DNA of 64,000 nucleotides from positions 62,001-126,000 of the forward strand of contig JAPSLO010000003.1 in the NCBI GenBank assembly GCA_031180725.1, given 5' to 3'. This stretch comes from Roseomonas sp. Lineage in GTDB: Bacteria; Pseudomonadota; Alphaproteobacteria; Acetobacterales; Acetobacteraceae. Below the pieces are notes generated by a model, which did no database searches, was not told where the DNA came from, and worked only from the letters and a program-made list of their open reading frames with translations. Shown piece after piece: positions 26,082-35,276 of the stretch; position 1 is the stretch's first letter, and the number at the start of each line of letters is the position of its first letter. Both the position numbers and the translations under genes were made by a program.

Positions 26082-28163
26082 GTGGCGCGCACCCCGCTCG
26101 AGCGTATCCGCAACATCGGCATCACGGCGCATATCGACGCCGGCAAGACCACCACGACCGAGCGGATCCTGTATTACACCGGCAAGTCCCACAAGATCGG
26201 TGAGGTGCACGACGGCAACACCACTACCGACTACATGGAGCAGGAGCGCGAGCGGGGTATCACCATCACCTCCGCTGCGGTGACGGCCGAATGGAAGGGA
26301 TATCGGATCAACGTCATCGACACTCCGGGCCACATCGACTTCAATATCGAGGTGAACCGGTCGCTGCGCGTGCTGGACGGCGCGGTCTTCGTGATCGAGG
26401 GCGTGGCCGGCGTGCAGCCGCAGTCCGAGACCAACTGGCGTCTGGCAGACCGCTACAACGTTCCGCGGATCATCTACATCAACAAGCTGGACCGCACGGG
26501 CGCCGACTTCTTCCGCGCGGCGGCCACGCTGACCGAGAAGCTGGGCATCAACTGGGTGGCGCTGCAGCTGCCGATCGGCATCGAGGACAGCCTGAAGGGC
26601 ATCGTCGACCTAGTCGAGATGAAGGCCTACATCTGGGAGGGCGACGAGCTCGGCGCGAAGTACCACGAGGCGCCGATCCCGGCCGACCTCGCCGACCAAG
26701 CCGCCGAATACCGCCAGAAGCTGATCGATACCGTCGTCGGTATCGATGAGACGGCGATGGAGGAGTATTTCGACAAGGGCGACGTTTCCGTCGAGACCCT
26801 GAAGAAGTGCATCAAGAAGGGCACGATCAGCGGCGAGTTCCGCCCGGTCGTCTGCGGCTCCTCCTTCAAGAACAAGGGCGTGCAGCTGCTGCTGGATGCC
26901 ATCGTCGACTACCTGCCGAGCCCGGTGGACATCGAGGGCATCAAGGTCGCCCCCGAGGAAGACCAAGACGAGAATAGCGACCGCCGTGTCATCGAGGTGA
27001 GCGAAACCGGGCCCTTCGCCGGCCTGGCCTTCAAGATCATCAACGACAAGTATGGCAACCTGACCTTCGTGCGCGTCTATCGTGGCGTGCTGCGTTCCGG
27101 CGACCAGGTGCTGAACACCACCAAGGGTCACAAGGAACGCGTCGGCCGCATGTTCCAGATGCATGCCGACAAGCGCGAGGAGATCAAGGAGGTCTTCGCC
27201 GGCGACATCGCGGCCTTCGTGGGCCTGAAGGACACCGGCACGGGTGACACCCTGGCTGACGCGGCAGACCCGGTGGTGCTGGAGCGCATGGCCTTCCCGG
27301 TCCCGGTCATCGACATTTCGGTTGAGCCGAAGACCAAGGAAGGCATCGAGAAGATGACCCTCGGCCTGCAGAAGCTGGCCGCCGAGGACCCCAGCCTGCG
27401 CCTGCGCACCGACCAGGAGAGCGGCCAGACCATTCTCTCCGGCATGGGCGAGCTGCACCTGGAGATCATCATCGACCGGCTGAAGCGCGAATACGGCGTG
27501 GATGCGAATATCGGCGCGCCGCAGGTGGCCTATCGTGAGACTATCACCCGCGAGCACACCGAGACCTACACCCACAAGAAGCAGTCGGGTGGCTCGGGCC
27601 AGTACGCCGAGGTGAAGATCGTCTTCAGCCCGCTGGAGCGGAACGAGGGCATCATCTTCGAGAACGCCGTGGTCGGCGGCGCCGTGCCGAAGGAGTACAT
27701 CCCGGCGGTCGAGAAGGGCATCAAGGTGCAGGCCGACACCGGCGTGCTGGCCGGCTTCCCCACGGTGGACTTCAAGTACACCCTGGTGGACGGCAAGTAC
27801 CACGACGTCGACTCCAGCGCGCTGGCCTTCGAGATCGCCGCCAAGGCCTGCTTCCGCGAAGGCATGAAGAAGGCCGGCCCGGTGATCCTGGAGCCGATCA
27901 TGGACGTGGAGGTCACGACGCCCTCCGACCATGTGGGTGACGTGGTGGGCGACCTGAACCGCCGTCGCGGCGTGATCCAGAGCCAGGACATGGCCGGCAC
28001 CTCGGTCATCGTTCGGGCGCATGTGCCGCTGAAGGAGATGTTCGGCTACATCTCCAACCTGCGTGGCATGACGAAGGGCCGTGCCTCCTTCTCCATGCAG
28101 TTCCACCACTATGATCCGGTGCCGCGCAACGTGGCGGACGAGATCATGAAGAAGTCCGCCTGA
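26082..28163 (+). CDS. fusA: Elongation factor G
   Basis: A 693-residue translational GTPase, full EF-G length, that drives ribosomal translocation. G1 is [14 protein letters not shown] at residue 16, G2 GITITSAA, G3 DTPGHIDF, G4 NKLD and G5 CGSSFKNKG. Domain IV includes [28 protein letters not shown] near residue 487. A GTG start follows GGAGG. Several G-domain stretches differ from the usual alphaproteobacterial form: [14 protein letters not shown] rather than [29 protein letters not shown] rather than VAVFDGVAGVEPQSET, and IIYINKLDR rather than ICFVNKMDR. No rpsL, rpsG or tuf adjoins. It may be a second, diverged EF-G; a sole copy is not excluded. Confidence 0.9.
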   Translation: MARTPLERIRNIGITAHIDAGKTTTTERILYYTGKSHKIGEVHDGNTTTDYMEQERERGITITSAAVTAEWKGYRINVIDTPGHIDFNIEVNRSLRVLDGAVFVIEGVAGVQPQSETNWRLADRYNVPRIIYINKLDRTGADFFRAAATLTEKLGINWVALQLPIGIEDSLKGIVDLVEMKAYIWEGDELGAKYHEAPIPADLADQAAEYRQKLIDTVVGIDETAMEEYFDKGDVSVETLKKCIKKGTISGEFRPVVCGSSFKNKGVQLLLDAIVDYLPSPVDIEGIKVAPEEDQDENSDRRVIEVSETGPFAGLAFKIINDKYGNLTFVRVYRGVLRSGDQVLNTTKGHKERVGRMFQMHADKREEIKEVFAGDIAAFVGLKDTGTGDTLADAADPVVLERMAFPVPVIDISVEPKTKEGIEKMTLGLQKLAAEDPSLRLRTDQESGQTILSGMGELHLEIIIDRLKREYGVDANIGAPQVAYRETITREHTETYTHKKQSGGSGQYAEVKIVFSPLERNEGIIFENAVVGGAVPKEYIPAVEKGIKVQADTGVLAGFPTVDFKYTLVDGKYHDVDSSALAFEIAAKACFREGMKKAGPVILEPIMDVEVTTPSDHVGDVVGDLNRRRGVIQSQDMAGTSVIVRAHVPLKEMFGYISNLRGMTKGRASFSMQFHHYDPVPRNVADEIMKKSA

Positions 28164-28176
28164 TTCCGCGGCCTCT

Positions 28177-28200
28177 CCCTCTCCCGCGTGCGGGAGAGGG
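28177..28200. repeat. REP-like palindrome, copy 1
   Basis: CCCTCTCCCGC and GCGGGAGAGGG form an 11-bp inverted repeat with a two-base centre, just after the EF-G stop. Nearly the same palindrome recurs at 55772-55797, also between convergent genes. Confidence 0.55.
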
Positions 28201-28221
28201 GCGGGCGAAGGTGCTTGGCAG

Positions 28222-28256
28222 AACGGCGTCCGGGGGGATCCCCCCCGGACGCCGTT
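28222..28256. terminator. Strong terminator hairpin between EF-G and TfoX-like genes
   Basis: A perfect 16-bp stem, AACGGCGTCCGGGGGG with its complement, has the loop ATC. It is followed by TTTCACGTTT on the plus strand, and by AAC-type sequence on the other. It is the strongest intergenic hairpin seen in the window. Confidence 0.75.
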
Positions 28257-28263
28257 TCACGTT

Positions 28264-28620
28264 TCAGCGCCGGCCCCGCGCCAATCCCTTCGGTCCCTTC
28301 ACCGGCAGCGTGGCGACGAAGCACGTGGCCAGGTCGATCCATGCCGCCAGCCCGTCATCCTCGGCCGCGTCCGCCTCAACCCAGACATAGCCGCGCATCG
28401 GTCGGCCGGTGAAATCCATCGGCGATGCGCCGGGGCGGGTCAGCGCCTCCGCCTCCTGCGCCGGGCCGGCGCGGAACATGAAGCGTCCCCCCACCAGGCC
28501 GCAGAGCATGTTGCCGTCCAGCATCCAGCAGAGGCCGCCGAACATCCGCTTCTCCACGATGCCGCAGCGCCGGGCCAGCGCAGCGCGCATCAACTCGGCC
28601 AGGTGCGGATCGAAGGGCAT
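28264..28620 (-). CDS. TfoX N-terminal domain protein
   Basis: A 118-residue cytoplasmic protein. KRMFGGLCWMLDGNMLCGLVGGRFMFRAG (residues 24-52) and FTGRPMRGYVWVEA near residue 69 match the TfoX/Sxy N-terminal domain family. Proteins with this domain alone are widespread and their role is unclear; a competence role should not be assumed. ATG at 28620 begins eight bases after the MaoC-like stop, so the two are co-transcribed. Confidence 0.8.
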   Translation of the reverse strand: MPFDPHLAELMRAALARRCGIVEKRMFGGLCWMLDGNMLCGLVGGRFMFRAGPAQEAEALTRPGASPMDFTGRPMRGYVWVEADAAEDDGLAAWIDLATCFVATLPVKGPKGLARGRR

Positions 28621-28628
28621 CGTCGCCC

Positions 28629-29075
28629 TCAGCGCTTCATGAAATGCGTGCCCAGCGCATCCAGCACCACGGTGCCATCGGATTCGATCGCCACCAGGCA
28701 ACGCAGCTTCACGATTGCCATCTCCGGCTTGCTGCGGCTGGGGCGCACCTCCTCTACGACCACCCGCATCGTCACCGGCGTGTCGGGCGGCAGCGGCGCC
28801 GGCCAGTTGAGTTGCGCGCCGCCGCCGCCAAGGTTCACCTCTGCCAGCCAACCGCTGCGGATCAGGTGGCCGACCGCGGCGGAATAGGTGTGCAGGCCGC
28901 TGGCCACCAGCCGGCCGAAGATGGAGCCGCGCGCCGCCTCCTCATCCAGATGGAAGGGCTGCGGGTCGTAGCGGCGGGCGAAGTCCAGCACCTCCTCCCG
29001 CGGCAGCAGGAAGCGGCCGAGCTCCACACTCATGCCGGGGGCAAGCTCATCGGCGGATCGGATCGGGGTGGTCAT
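28629..29075 (-). CDS. MaoC-like dehydratase
   Basis: A 148-residue hot-dog-fold protein. ARRYDPQPFHLDEEAARGSIFGRLVASGLHT near residues 33-63 carries the hydratase-2 Asp and His. Family members hydrate 2-enoyl-CoA or related thioesters in the cytoplasm. It is followed on the same strand by the TfoX-like gene. It lies divergent from a Bug receptor gene with an 89-bp shared gap. Substrate unknown. Confidence 0.85.
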   Translation of the reverse strand: MTTPIRSADELAPGMSVELGRFLLPREEVLDFARRYDPQPFHLDEEAARGSIFGRLVASGLHTYSAAVGHLIRSGWLAEVNLGGGGAQLNWPAPLPPDTPVTMRVVVEEVRPSRSKPEMAIVKLRCLVAIESDGTVVLDALGTHFMKR

Positions 29076-29164
29076 GCCGAGAGGCTAGCCATGGTCACGG
29101 CTTGCCGCCAAGGGCGGGGGGCCGATAGGCTGCCGGCAAGGATCTTGGCGTGGGGGAACGGCCG

Positions 29165-30124
29165 ATGCGGCGTCGTGGGCTACTGCTGGCGGGGGCGGGC
29201 GTGCTTGCGGCGCCGGCGCTGCATGCGCAGGGAATTTGGCCCCAGCGCCCGGTGCGCCTGCTGGTCCCCTTCATTCCCGGCTCGGCCCCCGATGTCATCG
29301 CCCGCCAACTCGCGGACCGTCTGACACCCGCACTTGGCCAGCCAGTGGTGGTGGAGAATCGCGGCGGGGCCGGCGGCAATATCGGCTTCGAGGCGGCGGC
29401 CCGCAGCGCGCCGGATGGCTACACGCTGCTGCTAGGTACAAATTCGCTGGTCATCAACCCGGCGCTGACTACCCGCCAGCTCGGCTTCGATCCCTTCCGC
29501 GACTTCGCGCCGGTGACCGTGGCCTTCGCCATGCCGCATCTGCTGATCGTGCCGCCGAATGGCCCGGCCAGCACGGCAGAGCTGATTGCCTCGCTGAAGG
29601 CGCGGCCGGACCAGAACTATGCCTCCGGCGGCAACGGGTCCGGCGCGCATCTGGCCGCCGAGTTGTTCAAGGCGACGGCCGGGGTGCAGGCGGTGCATGT
29701 GCCCTTCCGTGGCGCGCCTGATATCGTGAACAACGTCATGTCCGGCCAAGTGCAGTTCGGCTTCCCGACGCTGTCCACCGCGACGGAGCTGGTGAAGGCG
29801 GGGCGGCTCAAGGGGCTCGGCGTGACATCTGCCACGCGCAACCATGCGCTGCCGGAAGTGCCCGCCATCGCCGAGAGCTTGCCCGGCTTCGACCTCACCT
29901 CCTGGTTCGCGCTGATGGTCCCCGCCGGCACGCCGGCTGTGGCGATCAAGCGGGTGGACGCGGCGGTGCGCGAGGCGTTGGCCGACGGTGCGTTCCGAGA
30001 GCGCGCCACGGCCGACGGCAGCATCGCCGTTGGCATGGGCCCGGAGCCTTTCGCCGCCTTCCTGCGCGCGGAGGCCGCGAAATGGGGCGAGGCGGTCAGG
30101 ATCAGCGGCGCCAAGGTGGATTAG
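29165..30124 (+). CDS. Bug/TctC-family receptor
   Basis: A 319-residue periplasmic receptor. MRRRGLLLAGAGVLAAPALHAQ is a signal peptide; ATG at 29165 is preferred over GTG at 29150 since it starts directly with the charged region. Landmarks: RPVRLLVPFIPGSAPDVIAR, GQPVVVENRGGAGGN, HVPFRGAPDIV and VPAIAESLPGFDL. It is convergent with tctA, with a 50-bp gap holding only a weak GCCAG/CTGGC hairpin. Although next to the TctABC genes, it is on the other strand and is an additional receptor that could use the same permease. Confidence 0.86.
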   Translation: MRRRGLLLAGAGVLAAPALHAQGIWPQRPVRLLVPFIPGSAPDVIARQLADRLTPALGQPVVVENRGGAGGNIGFEAAARSAPDGYTLLLGTNSLVINPALTTRQLGFDPFRDFAPVTVAFAMPHLLIVPPNGPASTAELIASLKARPDQNYASGGNGSGAHLAAELFKATAGVQAVHVPFRGAPDIVNNVMSGQVQFGFPTLSTATELVKAGRLKGLGVTSATRNHALPEVPAIAESLPGFDLTSWFALMVPAGTPAVAIKRVDAAVREALADGAFRERATADGSIAVGMGPEPFAAFLRAEAAKWGEAVRISGAKVD

Positions 30125-30174
30125 GCTCTCGTCCGGCCAGCCCCTGGCGGCCTGCGGCTCCTACCCCACGGCGT

Positions 30175-31674
30175 TCAGGCCGGGGCTGCCACCGCTGGCC
30201 GTCGACGCAGCGCCCGCAATAGCATCACCGCCCAGATCGCGATCGTGGCGACGCCCAGCGTGCCGGCGATGGGGCGGCTGAAGAAGGCCAGCGCCACGCC
30301 GTCCGACTTGATCATGGATTGCACAAAGGTCTGTTCCAGCATCTCGCCCAGCACCAGGCCGAGGATCAGGGGGGCCACGGGAATGCCGTGCTCCTCCAGG
30401 AACCAGCCCAGCAGGCCCATCACCAGCATCAGCGACGCGCCATACAGGCTGTTGGTCATGGCGAAGCTGCCGACCAGGCAGAACAGCAGGATCACCGGCA
30501 GCAGGATATTGCGAGGGGCCCTGAGGATCTGCCGCGCGCCCTTGATCGCTGCCCAGCCCAGCGGAAGCATGATGACATTCGCCAGGAGGAAGATTAGGAA
30601 GACCGAGTAGATGAGCTGCGGGTTCTCGTTGAACACCGTCGGGCCCGGGTTCATGCCTTTCATGTAGAGCACGCCGATGACGATGGCGGTGATGGAATCA
30701 CCTGGAATCCCGAAGACCAGCGCCGGGATCCAGGCGCTGCCAAGCGCCGAGTTGTTGGCACTGGTGCTGTCCACGATGCCCTCGACATGGCCGGTGCCGA
30801 ATTTCTCGGGCTCCTTCGAGAAGCGCTTGGACACCGCGTAGCTGATCCAGGCCGCGATATCCGCACCTGCGCCGGGCAGGGCGCCGATCGCGGTGCCGAT
30901 CGCGCTGCCGCGCAGGAAATTCACCCAGTAAGGGCGGAACACCGCGCCCACGCCGCGGAAGATATTGCCCACCTGCTGCGCCACGATCTTCGCTTCCCCG
31001 CCGCGCAGCGAGATGGCGCCGCGCATCAGTTCGCTGACAGCGAACATACCGATCATGGTCGGGATGAAGTTGATGCCTGACATCAGGTCCACGTCACCAA
31101 AGGTGAAGCGCGGATAGCCTGCCGCCGGGTCGATGCCGACGGTGGCCAGCAGCAGCCCGATGAACAGCGAAAGGAAGCCCTTCACCGGATCCGCGTTGGT
31201 CATGAACACCGCGCAGGTCAGGCCCAGGCAGGCTAGCCAGAAATATTCGTAGGAGGAGAAATTGATTGCGACCTCGGCCAGCGCGGGCGCACAGGCGATC
31301 AGCACCGCGACGCCCACCAGCCCCCCGCCCACCGAGAACACCAGGTTTACCCCGAGATTGAGGGTGAGTTGCCCGCGCTGCGTCATCGCGTAGCTTTCGT
31401 CGGCATAGGCGGCCGAGGCCGGCGTGCCTGGCATGCGCAGCATCGCGGCCGGGATGTCGCCGGCGAAGATGGCCATCGCCGTGGCGGTGACAATGGCGCC
31501 CAGCGCCGGCACAGGCGGCATGAAGAAGGTGACGGGCACCAGCAGCGCAGTGGCCATTGTGGCGGTCAGTCCGGGCATGGCGCCGACGAACATGCCGAAG
31601 ATCGCGGAGAGCGCGATTACCCCCAGCACGAAGGGATCGAAGACCAGCGCGAAAGCCTGCATCACCGCGTCCAT
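30175..31674 (-). CDS. tctA: Tripartite tricarboxylate transporter large permease TctA
   Basis: A 499-residue inner-membrane protein with about ten to twelve helices. The family signature VGAMPGLTATMATALLVPV is near residue 26 and its repeat-like counterpart GALPGAGADIAAWISYAVS near residue 260. TGHVEGIVDSTSANNSALG and PALVFGIPGDSITAIVIG follow. It uses an ion gradient to import the ligand delivered by the receptor. It is the last gene of tctC-tctB-tctA on the minus strand, ten bases after tctB. Confidence 0.95.
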   Translation of the reverse strand: MDAVMQAFALVFDPFVLGVIALSAIFGMFVGAMPGLTATMATALLVPVTFFMPPVPALGAIVTATAMAIFAGDIPAAMLRMPGTPASAAYADESYAMTQRGQLTLNLGVNLVFSVGGGLVGVAVLIACAPALAEVAINFSSYEYFWLACLGLTCAVFMTNADPVKGFLSLFIGLLLATVGIDPAAGYPRFTFGDVDLMSGINFIPTMIGMFAVSELMRGAISLRGGEAKIVAQQVGNIFRGVGAVFRPYWVNFLRGSAIGTAIGALPGAGADIAAWISYAVSKRFSKEPEKFGTGHVEGIVDSTSANNSALGSAWIPALVFGIPGDSITAIVIGVLYMKGMNPGPTVFNENPQLIYSVFLIFLLANVIMLPLGWAAIKGARQILRAPRNILLPVILLFCLVGSFAMTNSLYGASLMLVMGLLGWFLEEHGIPVAPLILGLVLGEMLEQTFVQSMIKSDGVALAFFSRPIAGTLGVATIAIWAVMLLRALRRRPAVAAPA

Positions 31675-31684
31675 CGCGCGCGCC

Positions 31685-32149
31685 TCACAGGAAAGGGTCG
31701 AGCAGGCCGCGCGGCAGGGGCACGCGCATCAGGCCGCCGAAGAACCAGTTGACCAGCAACGTCATGCCGGCTGCGACCGGCAATGCGACCACCAGTCGCG
31801 TGCCGAACCACAGGAACAGCACGAGCAGCAGGAGGAAGGCCGTGGGGATGAAGCCCAGTGGCTCCGAAACCAGCAAATAGAACACCGCGCCGGCCGGAAT
31901 GGCCAGGAAGGACAGGAGCTGCCGCGGATTGCGCACCCAGCCGTCGACCGCCATCATCCCGCCGCCGCTGCGCAGCCCGCGCAGCACCAGCAGTACCGCG
32001 CAGATGCCGATGCCGGCCGCCAATATGCGCGGGAACAGGTTCGGCCCGTAATCCTGGCCGGGGAAGGCGGGGAAGAAGGTGGTCAGCCACCACACCCACC
32101 CCGCCAAAGCCAGCAGCAGGATCCCGAGGATCGTATCGCTGAGCCGCAC
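31685..32149 (-). CDS. tctB: Tripartite tricarboxylate transporter small permease TctB
   Basis: A 154-residue membrane protein with four predicted helices. The start MRLSDTILGILLLALAGWVWW and PGQDYGPNLFPRILAAGIGICAVLLVLRGL near residue 30 are typical of TctB. A GTG start is used. It pairs with TctA in the inner membrane. Neighbouring gaps are about ten bases on both sides, so the three genes form one unit. Confidence 0.9.
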   Translation of the reverse strand: MRLSDTILGILLLALAGWVWWLTTFFPAFPGQDYGPNLFPRILAAGIGICAVLLVLRGLRSGGGMMAVDGWVRNPRQLLSFLAIPAGAVFYLLVSEPLGFIPTAFLLLLVLFLWFGTRLVVALPVAAGMTLLVNWFFGGLMRVPLPRGLLDPFL

Positions 32150-32159
32150 TCTCGGACGC

Positions 32160-33140
32160 TCAGGTGCGCGCCAGACCGGCGGCCTTCATCGCCTCGCCCA
32201 TGGCGCGGTCGGATTCGGCCATGAAGCGGGCGAAGGCGGCCTGGTCGCCATAGACCGTGCCGAAGCCGCGGCTGGACATGAACTCCTTGAACTCGCTGCT
32301 GTCGTAGGCCTTCTTCAGCGCGGCGCCGAGCCGCTGCTGCACCTCGGCAGGCAGGTTGCGCGGGCCGGCGATGCCACGCCAGGCGCCGGTGGAATAGCTG
32401 ATGCCCAGCGTCTCGTTGAGCGTCGGCACCTGGGCGAACTGCGGATTGCGCTGCGCCGCCATGATGGCAAGCGATCGTGCCCGGCCGGCATCGAGCATGG
32501 CACGCGCCTCGGGCACCGAGCAGGTGACGATGTCCACGCCGCCTGCCGCCAGTTCCTGCATCGCCGGCGCCGCGCCATTGGACGGGACCCAGCGCACATG
32601 GTCGCCGCGCAGCCCCATTGCCTGCAGCCAGCCCACCAATGCCAGGTGCCAGATGCCGCCCTGGCCGGTGCCGCTGGCCTTGAAGGTGCCGGCGGGACGG
32701 GACTTGATGGCCTCGGCCAGCGCCTTGATGTCGGCATAGGGCGCGTTCTGCGCCACCTGCACGCCGGGCGGATCCTCGTTCATCAGGGCCAGAGGCGTGT
32801 AGCTGGCGGGCGTCAGCTCGGTGAGGCCCTGCCAGTGCATCATCGCGATTTCCACCGTGATGATGCCGATCGTGTAGCCGTCGGGCTGGGCGGTGGCGAT
32901 GGCGGCGTGGCCTGTGACGCCGGACCCGCCGGTGCGATTCACCACGTTCACGGGCTGGCCGAGTTCGCGCTCCAGCAGAGTGGCGATGATGCGGGCGGTG
33001 GCGTCGGTGCCGCCGCCTGCGCCCCAGGGACAGATGAGCTGGACGGGCCGGTTGGGCCAGCCGCGTTGCGCCAGGGCAGGGGCGGCCAGCAGGGCGCCGG
33101 ACGCGGCAAAAAGGCTGCGGCGGGACGGGGTCCACGGCAT
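32160..33140 (-). CDS. tctC: Tripartite tricarboxylate transporter receptor TctC
   Basis: A 326-residue periplasmic receptor that feeds the TctAB permease encoded next to it. The signal peptide begins MPWTPSRRSLFAASGALLAAPALAQ. Then NRPVQLICPWGAGGGTDATAR, GQPVNVVNRTGGSGVTGH and VPTLNETLG follow. ATG at 33140 is favoured: GGGAG lies nine bases upstream, while it would abut the ATG at 33149. The WGAGGGTDA loop differs from the PFAPGG of the other Bug receptors. It is divergent from a sulfatase gene. A tricarboxylate ligand is only the family default. Confidence 0.88.
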   Translation of the reverse strand: MPWTPSRRSLFAASGALLAAPALAQRGWPNRPVQLICPWGAGGGTDATARIIATLLERELGQPVNVVNRTGGSGVTGHAAIATAQPDGYTIGIITVEIAMMHWQGLTELTPASYTPLALMNEDPPGVQVAQNAPYADIKALAEAIKSRPAGTFKASGTGQGGIWHLALVGWLQAMGLRGDHVRWVPSNGAAPAMQELAAGGVDIVTCSVPEARAMLDAGRARSLAIMAAQRNPQFAQVPTLNETLGISYSTGAWRGIAGPRNLPAEVQQRLGAALKKAYDSSEFKEFMSSRGFGTVYGDQAAFARFMAESDRAMGEAMKAAGLART

Positions 33141-33288
33141 GACGTTCATCTCCCAATACGCGGCCGTCACACGGCGGCGCTTGCCTGACAGGCTAAGCCG
33201 GGTTGTGCCGCGGCATCAAGCGGCGATGCCACCGGGGGCTTCCGCGGCGATGGCGCCGCGCGCAGGATGCGCGGCGCGAACTGCACGA

Positions 33289-34800
33289 ATGGGGGGCATA
33301 CTGGTGGCAGCCAGAACCAGGCAGAATCTGCTCGTCATCCTGTCCGATGAGCACAACCCGAAGGCGCTGGGCTGCGCCGGCCACCCTTTCGTGCACACCC
33401 CGAACCTGGACGCGTTGGCGGCGCGCGGCACGCGCTTCACCGCCGCTTCCACGCCGTCGCCCATCTGCGTGCCGGCGCGCGCTGCCCTGGCCACGGGGCA
33501 GAACCTGCACCGGATGGGCCGCTACTATGACAATGCGGACCCCTATGACGGGCAGGTGCGGTCCTGGCACCATGCGCTGCGTGAGGCGGGGCATGAGGTG
33601 GTCTCGATCGGCAAGCTGCACTTCCGCGGCCTGCCGGCAGATCCCTCCCGCGGCCTCGCGGCTGACGACCACGGCTTCTCTGAGGAGAAGCTCGCCATGC
33701 ATGTGGTGGATGGCAAGGGCGACCTGCTGGCGCTGATCCGCGACGAGACCGCGCCGCCGCGCCAGGGCGCGGCCAAGATGGCCAAGGGTGCGGGACCGGG
33801 CGAGAGCGACTACACGCGCTATGACCGCGACATCACCGCGGCCGCGCAAATCTGGCTGCGGCAAAAGGCCGCGGCACCGGCGGCGGAGAAGCCCTGGTGC
33901 CTCTTCGTCTCGCTCGTCACGCCGCATTTTCCTCTGGTGGCGCCGCCCGAGCACTTCTACCGCTACCCCCCGCAGGTGGTCGGGATGCCAAAGCTCTATG
34001 CGCAGGGTGAACGGCCGAAACATCCCTTCATCGCCGATTACGCGCGGACCATTCCCTACGACAGCCATGTGAAGGATGCCGCGACGGCGCAGCGAATGAT
34101 GGCCGGCTATTACGGGCTGGTGAGCTTCATGGACGAGCAGGTGGGCAAGATCCTGGCCTGCCTGGAGGATTGCGGCCTCGGGGCGAGCACGCGCGTGCTC
34201 TACACTTCCGACCACGGCGACAACGTCGGCGCGCGCGGCCTGTGGGGCAAGAGCGTGATGTACGAGGAGAGCGTGGGGATCCCCATGATCCTCGCGGGGC
34301 AGGGCGTGCCGCGCGGCGCGCTGTGCGATACGGCGGCCAGCCTGACGGATGTCTTCGCGACCGTGCTGGATGCCGTGGGCTGCGCGGAAGCGCCGCCGCC
34401 GGGCAGCGCCTCGCTCTTCGAACTGGCGCAGGGGGCAGGGCAGGGGCGGCGAGTGCTGAGCGAGTACCACGCCAGCGGATCCCGCGAGGCCGCCATCATG
34501 CTGCGCGACGGGCCCTGGAAATATGTGCGCTACGCCAGCTACCCGCCGCAGCTCTTCAACTTGGCCGAAGACCCCGAGGAGCTGCGCGACCTGGCCACCG
34601 AGCCGGGGAGCAAGCCGGTGCTGGCCAGGCTGGAAGCCGCATTGCGCGAAGAGCTGGGCGCGGACCCGGCGGCGCTGGATGCGCGCGTGAAGCGGCGGCA
34701 GGCGGCGATCCTGGCGGAAAACGGCGGGCGGGACGCCGTGCTGGCGCGTGGAGACCTACCCTATTCGCCGCCGCCCGGCGTCAGGCCCGCTTGGAGCTGA
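33289..34800 (+). CDS. Type I sulfatase (arylsulfatase/choline-sulfatase-like)
   Basis: A 503-residue hydrolase of sulfate or phosphonate esters. The formylglycine motif CVPARAALATG puts the converted Cys at about residue 60, and LVILSDEHNPKALG near residue 15 supplies metal-binding acids. LYTSDHGDNVGARGLWGKS near residue 305 supplies the late Asp and His. No clear signal peptide is seen, so it may be cytoplasmic. ATG at 33289 is used; GTG at 33304 is an alternative. It is divergent from tctC, so transporter and sulfatase could serve one sulfated organic acid; that is inference. The Cys needs a modifying enzyme not in this window. Confidence 0.86.
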   Translation: MGGILVAARTRQNLLVILSDEHNPKALGCAGHPFVHTPNLDALAARGTRFTAASTPSPICVPARAALATGQNLHRMGRYYDNADPYDGQVRSWHHALREAGHEVVSIGKLHFRGLPADPSRGLAADDHGFSEEKLAMHVVDGKGDLLALIRDETAPPRQGAAKMAKGAGPGESDYTRYDRDITAAAQIWLRQKAAAPAAEKPWCLFVSLVTPHFPLVAPPEHFYRYPPQVVGMPKLYAQGERPKHPFIADYARTIPYDSHVKDAATAQRMMAGYYGLVSFMDEQVGKILACLEDCGLGASTRVLYTSDHGDNVGARGLWGKSVMYEESVGIPMILAGQGVPRGALCDTAASLTDVFATVLDAVGCAEAPPPGSASLFELAQGAGQGRRVLSEYHASGSREAAIMLRDGPWKYVRYASYPPQLFNLAEDPEELRDLATEPGSKPVLARLEAALREELGADPAALDARVKRRQAAILAENGGRDAVLARGDLPYSPPPGVRPAWS

Positions 34801-34806
34801 GCGCCC

Positions 34807-34838
34807 GCAGCGCGATCCACCTTCGTGGATCGCGCTGC
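34807..34838. terminator. Bidirectional hairpin between sulfatase and HPF-like genes
   Basis: A perfect 13-bp stem (GCAGCGCGATCCA and its complement) encloses CCTTCG. Smaller stems TCGCCG/CGGCGA and TCCGC/GCGGA follow at 34861-34893. The genes converge here. Confidence 0.6.
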
Positions 34839-34897
34839 AGCCCTTGTCGGAGGGGCTGATTCGCCGCTTCGGCGATTCCGCCTCCGCGGACTTGGCG

Positions 34898-35245
34898 CTA
34901 GCTCAGCTCGTTGTCCTTCACCGAAGGCCGGCCCTTGTGGTCGGTCCTTGGCGCCAGGGTCTTGTCCAGCAGCTTGCGCGCCTTCTCCAGCGCGCCGTCG
35001 ATGGCGAGCGGGATGGTCTCCGCCTGATGCGTGACCGCCACCGGGGGCATCCCGGTCGGGCGAGCCTCGATCATGCAGCGCTTGTCAGCGGGACCGCCCT
35101 TCTTGGCGTTCACATCGGCAAGATGGACTTCCACCCGGGTCACTTGCGATGCGAAACGGTCGAGGCCCGCAGCAATGGCGGCCTCCACACGGCCGGTGAA
35201 CTCATCGTCGCCCGCGGTGTCGTGGGTATTGATCTGGATGCGCAT
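34898..35245 (-). CDS. Short HPF/RaiA-family ribosome-associated protein
   Basis: A 115-residue cytoplasmic protein. VTRVEVHLADVNAKKGGPADKRCMIEARP (residues 35-63), followed by a VTHQAETIPLAIDGALEKARKLLD helix, fits the S30AE fold of hibernation-promoting factors. It lacks the C-terminal dimerisation domain of long HPF. It stands between a sulfatase and a TRAP transporter with no translation genes nearby, so it may be an accessory rather than the main HPF. It starts 31 bases upstream of the dctM stop on the same strand as the TRAP genes, whose transcript may read into it. Confidence 0.7.
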   Translation of the reverse strand: MRIQINTHDTAGDDEFTGRVEAAIAAGLDRFASQVTRVEVHLADVNAKKGGPADKRCMIEARPTGMPPVAVTHQAETIPLAIDGALEKARKLLDKTLAPRTDHKGRPSVKDNELS

Positions 35246-35276
35246 GCCGGCAGCAACGCCCTGCCGGCCCTTGGGT

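Noticed and set aside
26610-28109. 499-residue minus-strand frame opposite EF-G
   Set aside because: His/Leu/Val-rich mirror of the strongly biased EF-G codons; no start site or family match.
28264-28620. Competence regulator role for the TfoX-domain protein
   Set aside because: Only the N-terminal domain is present and no competence genes adjoin.
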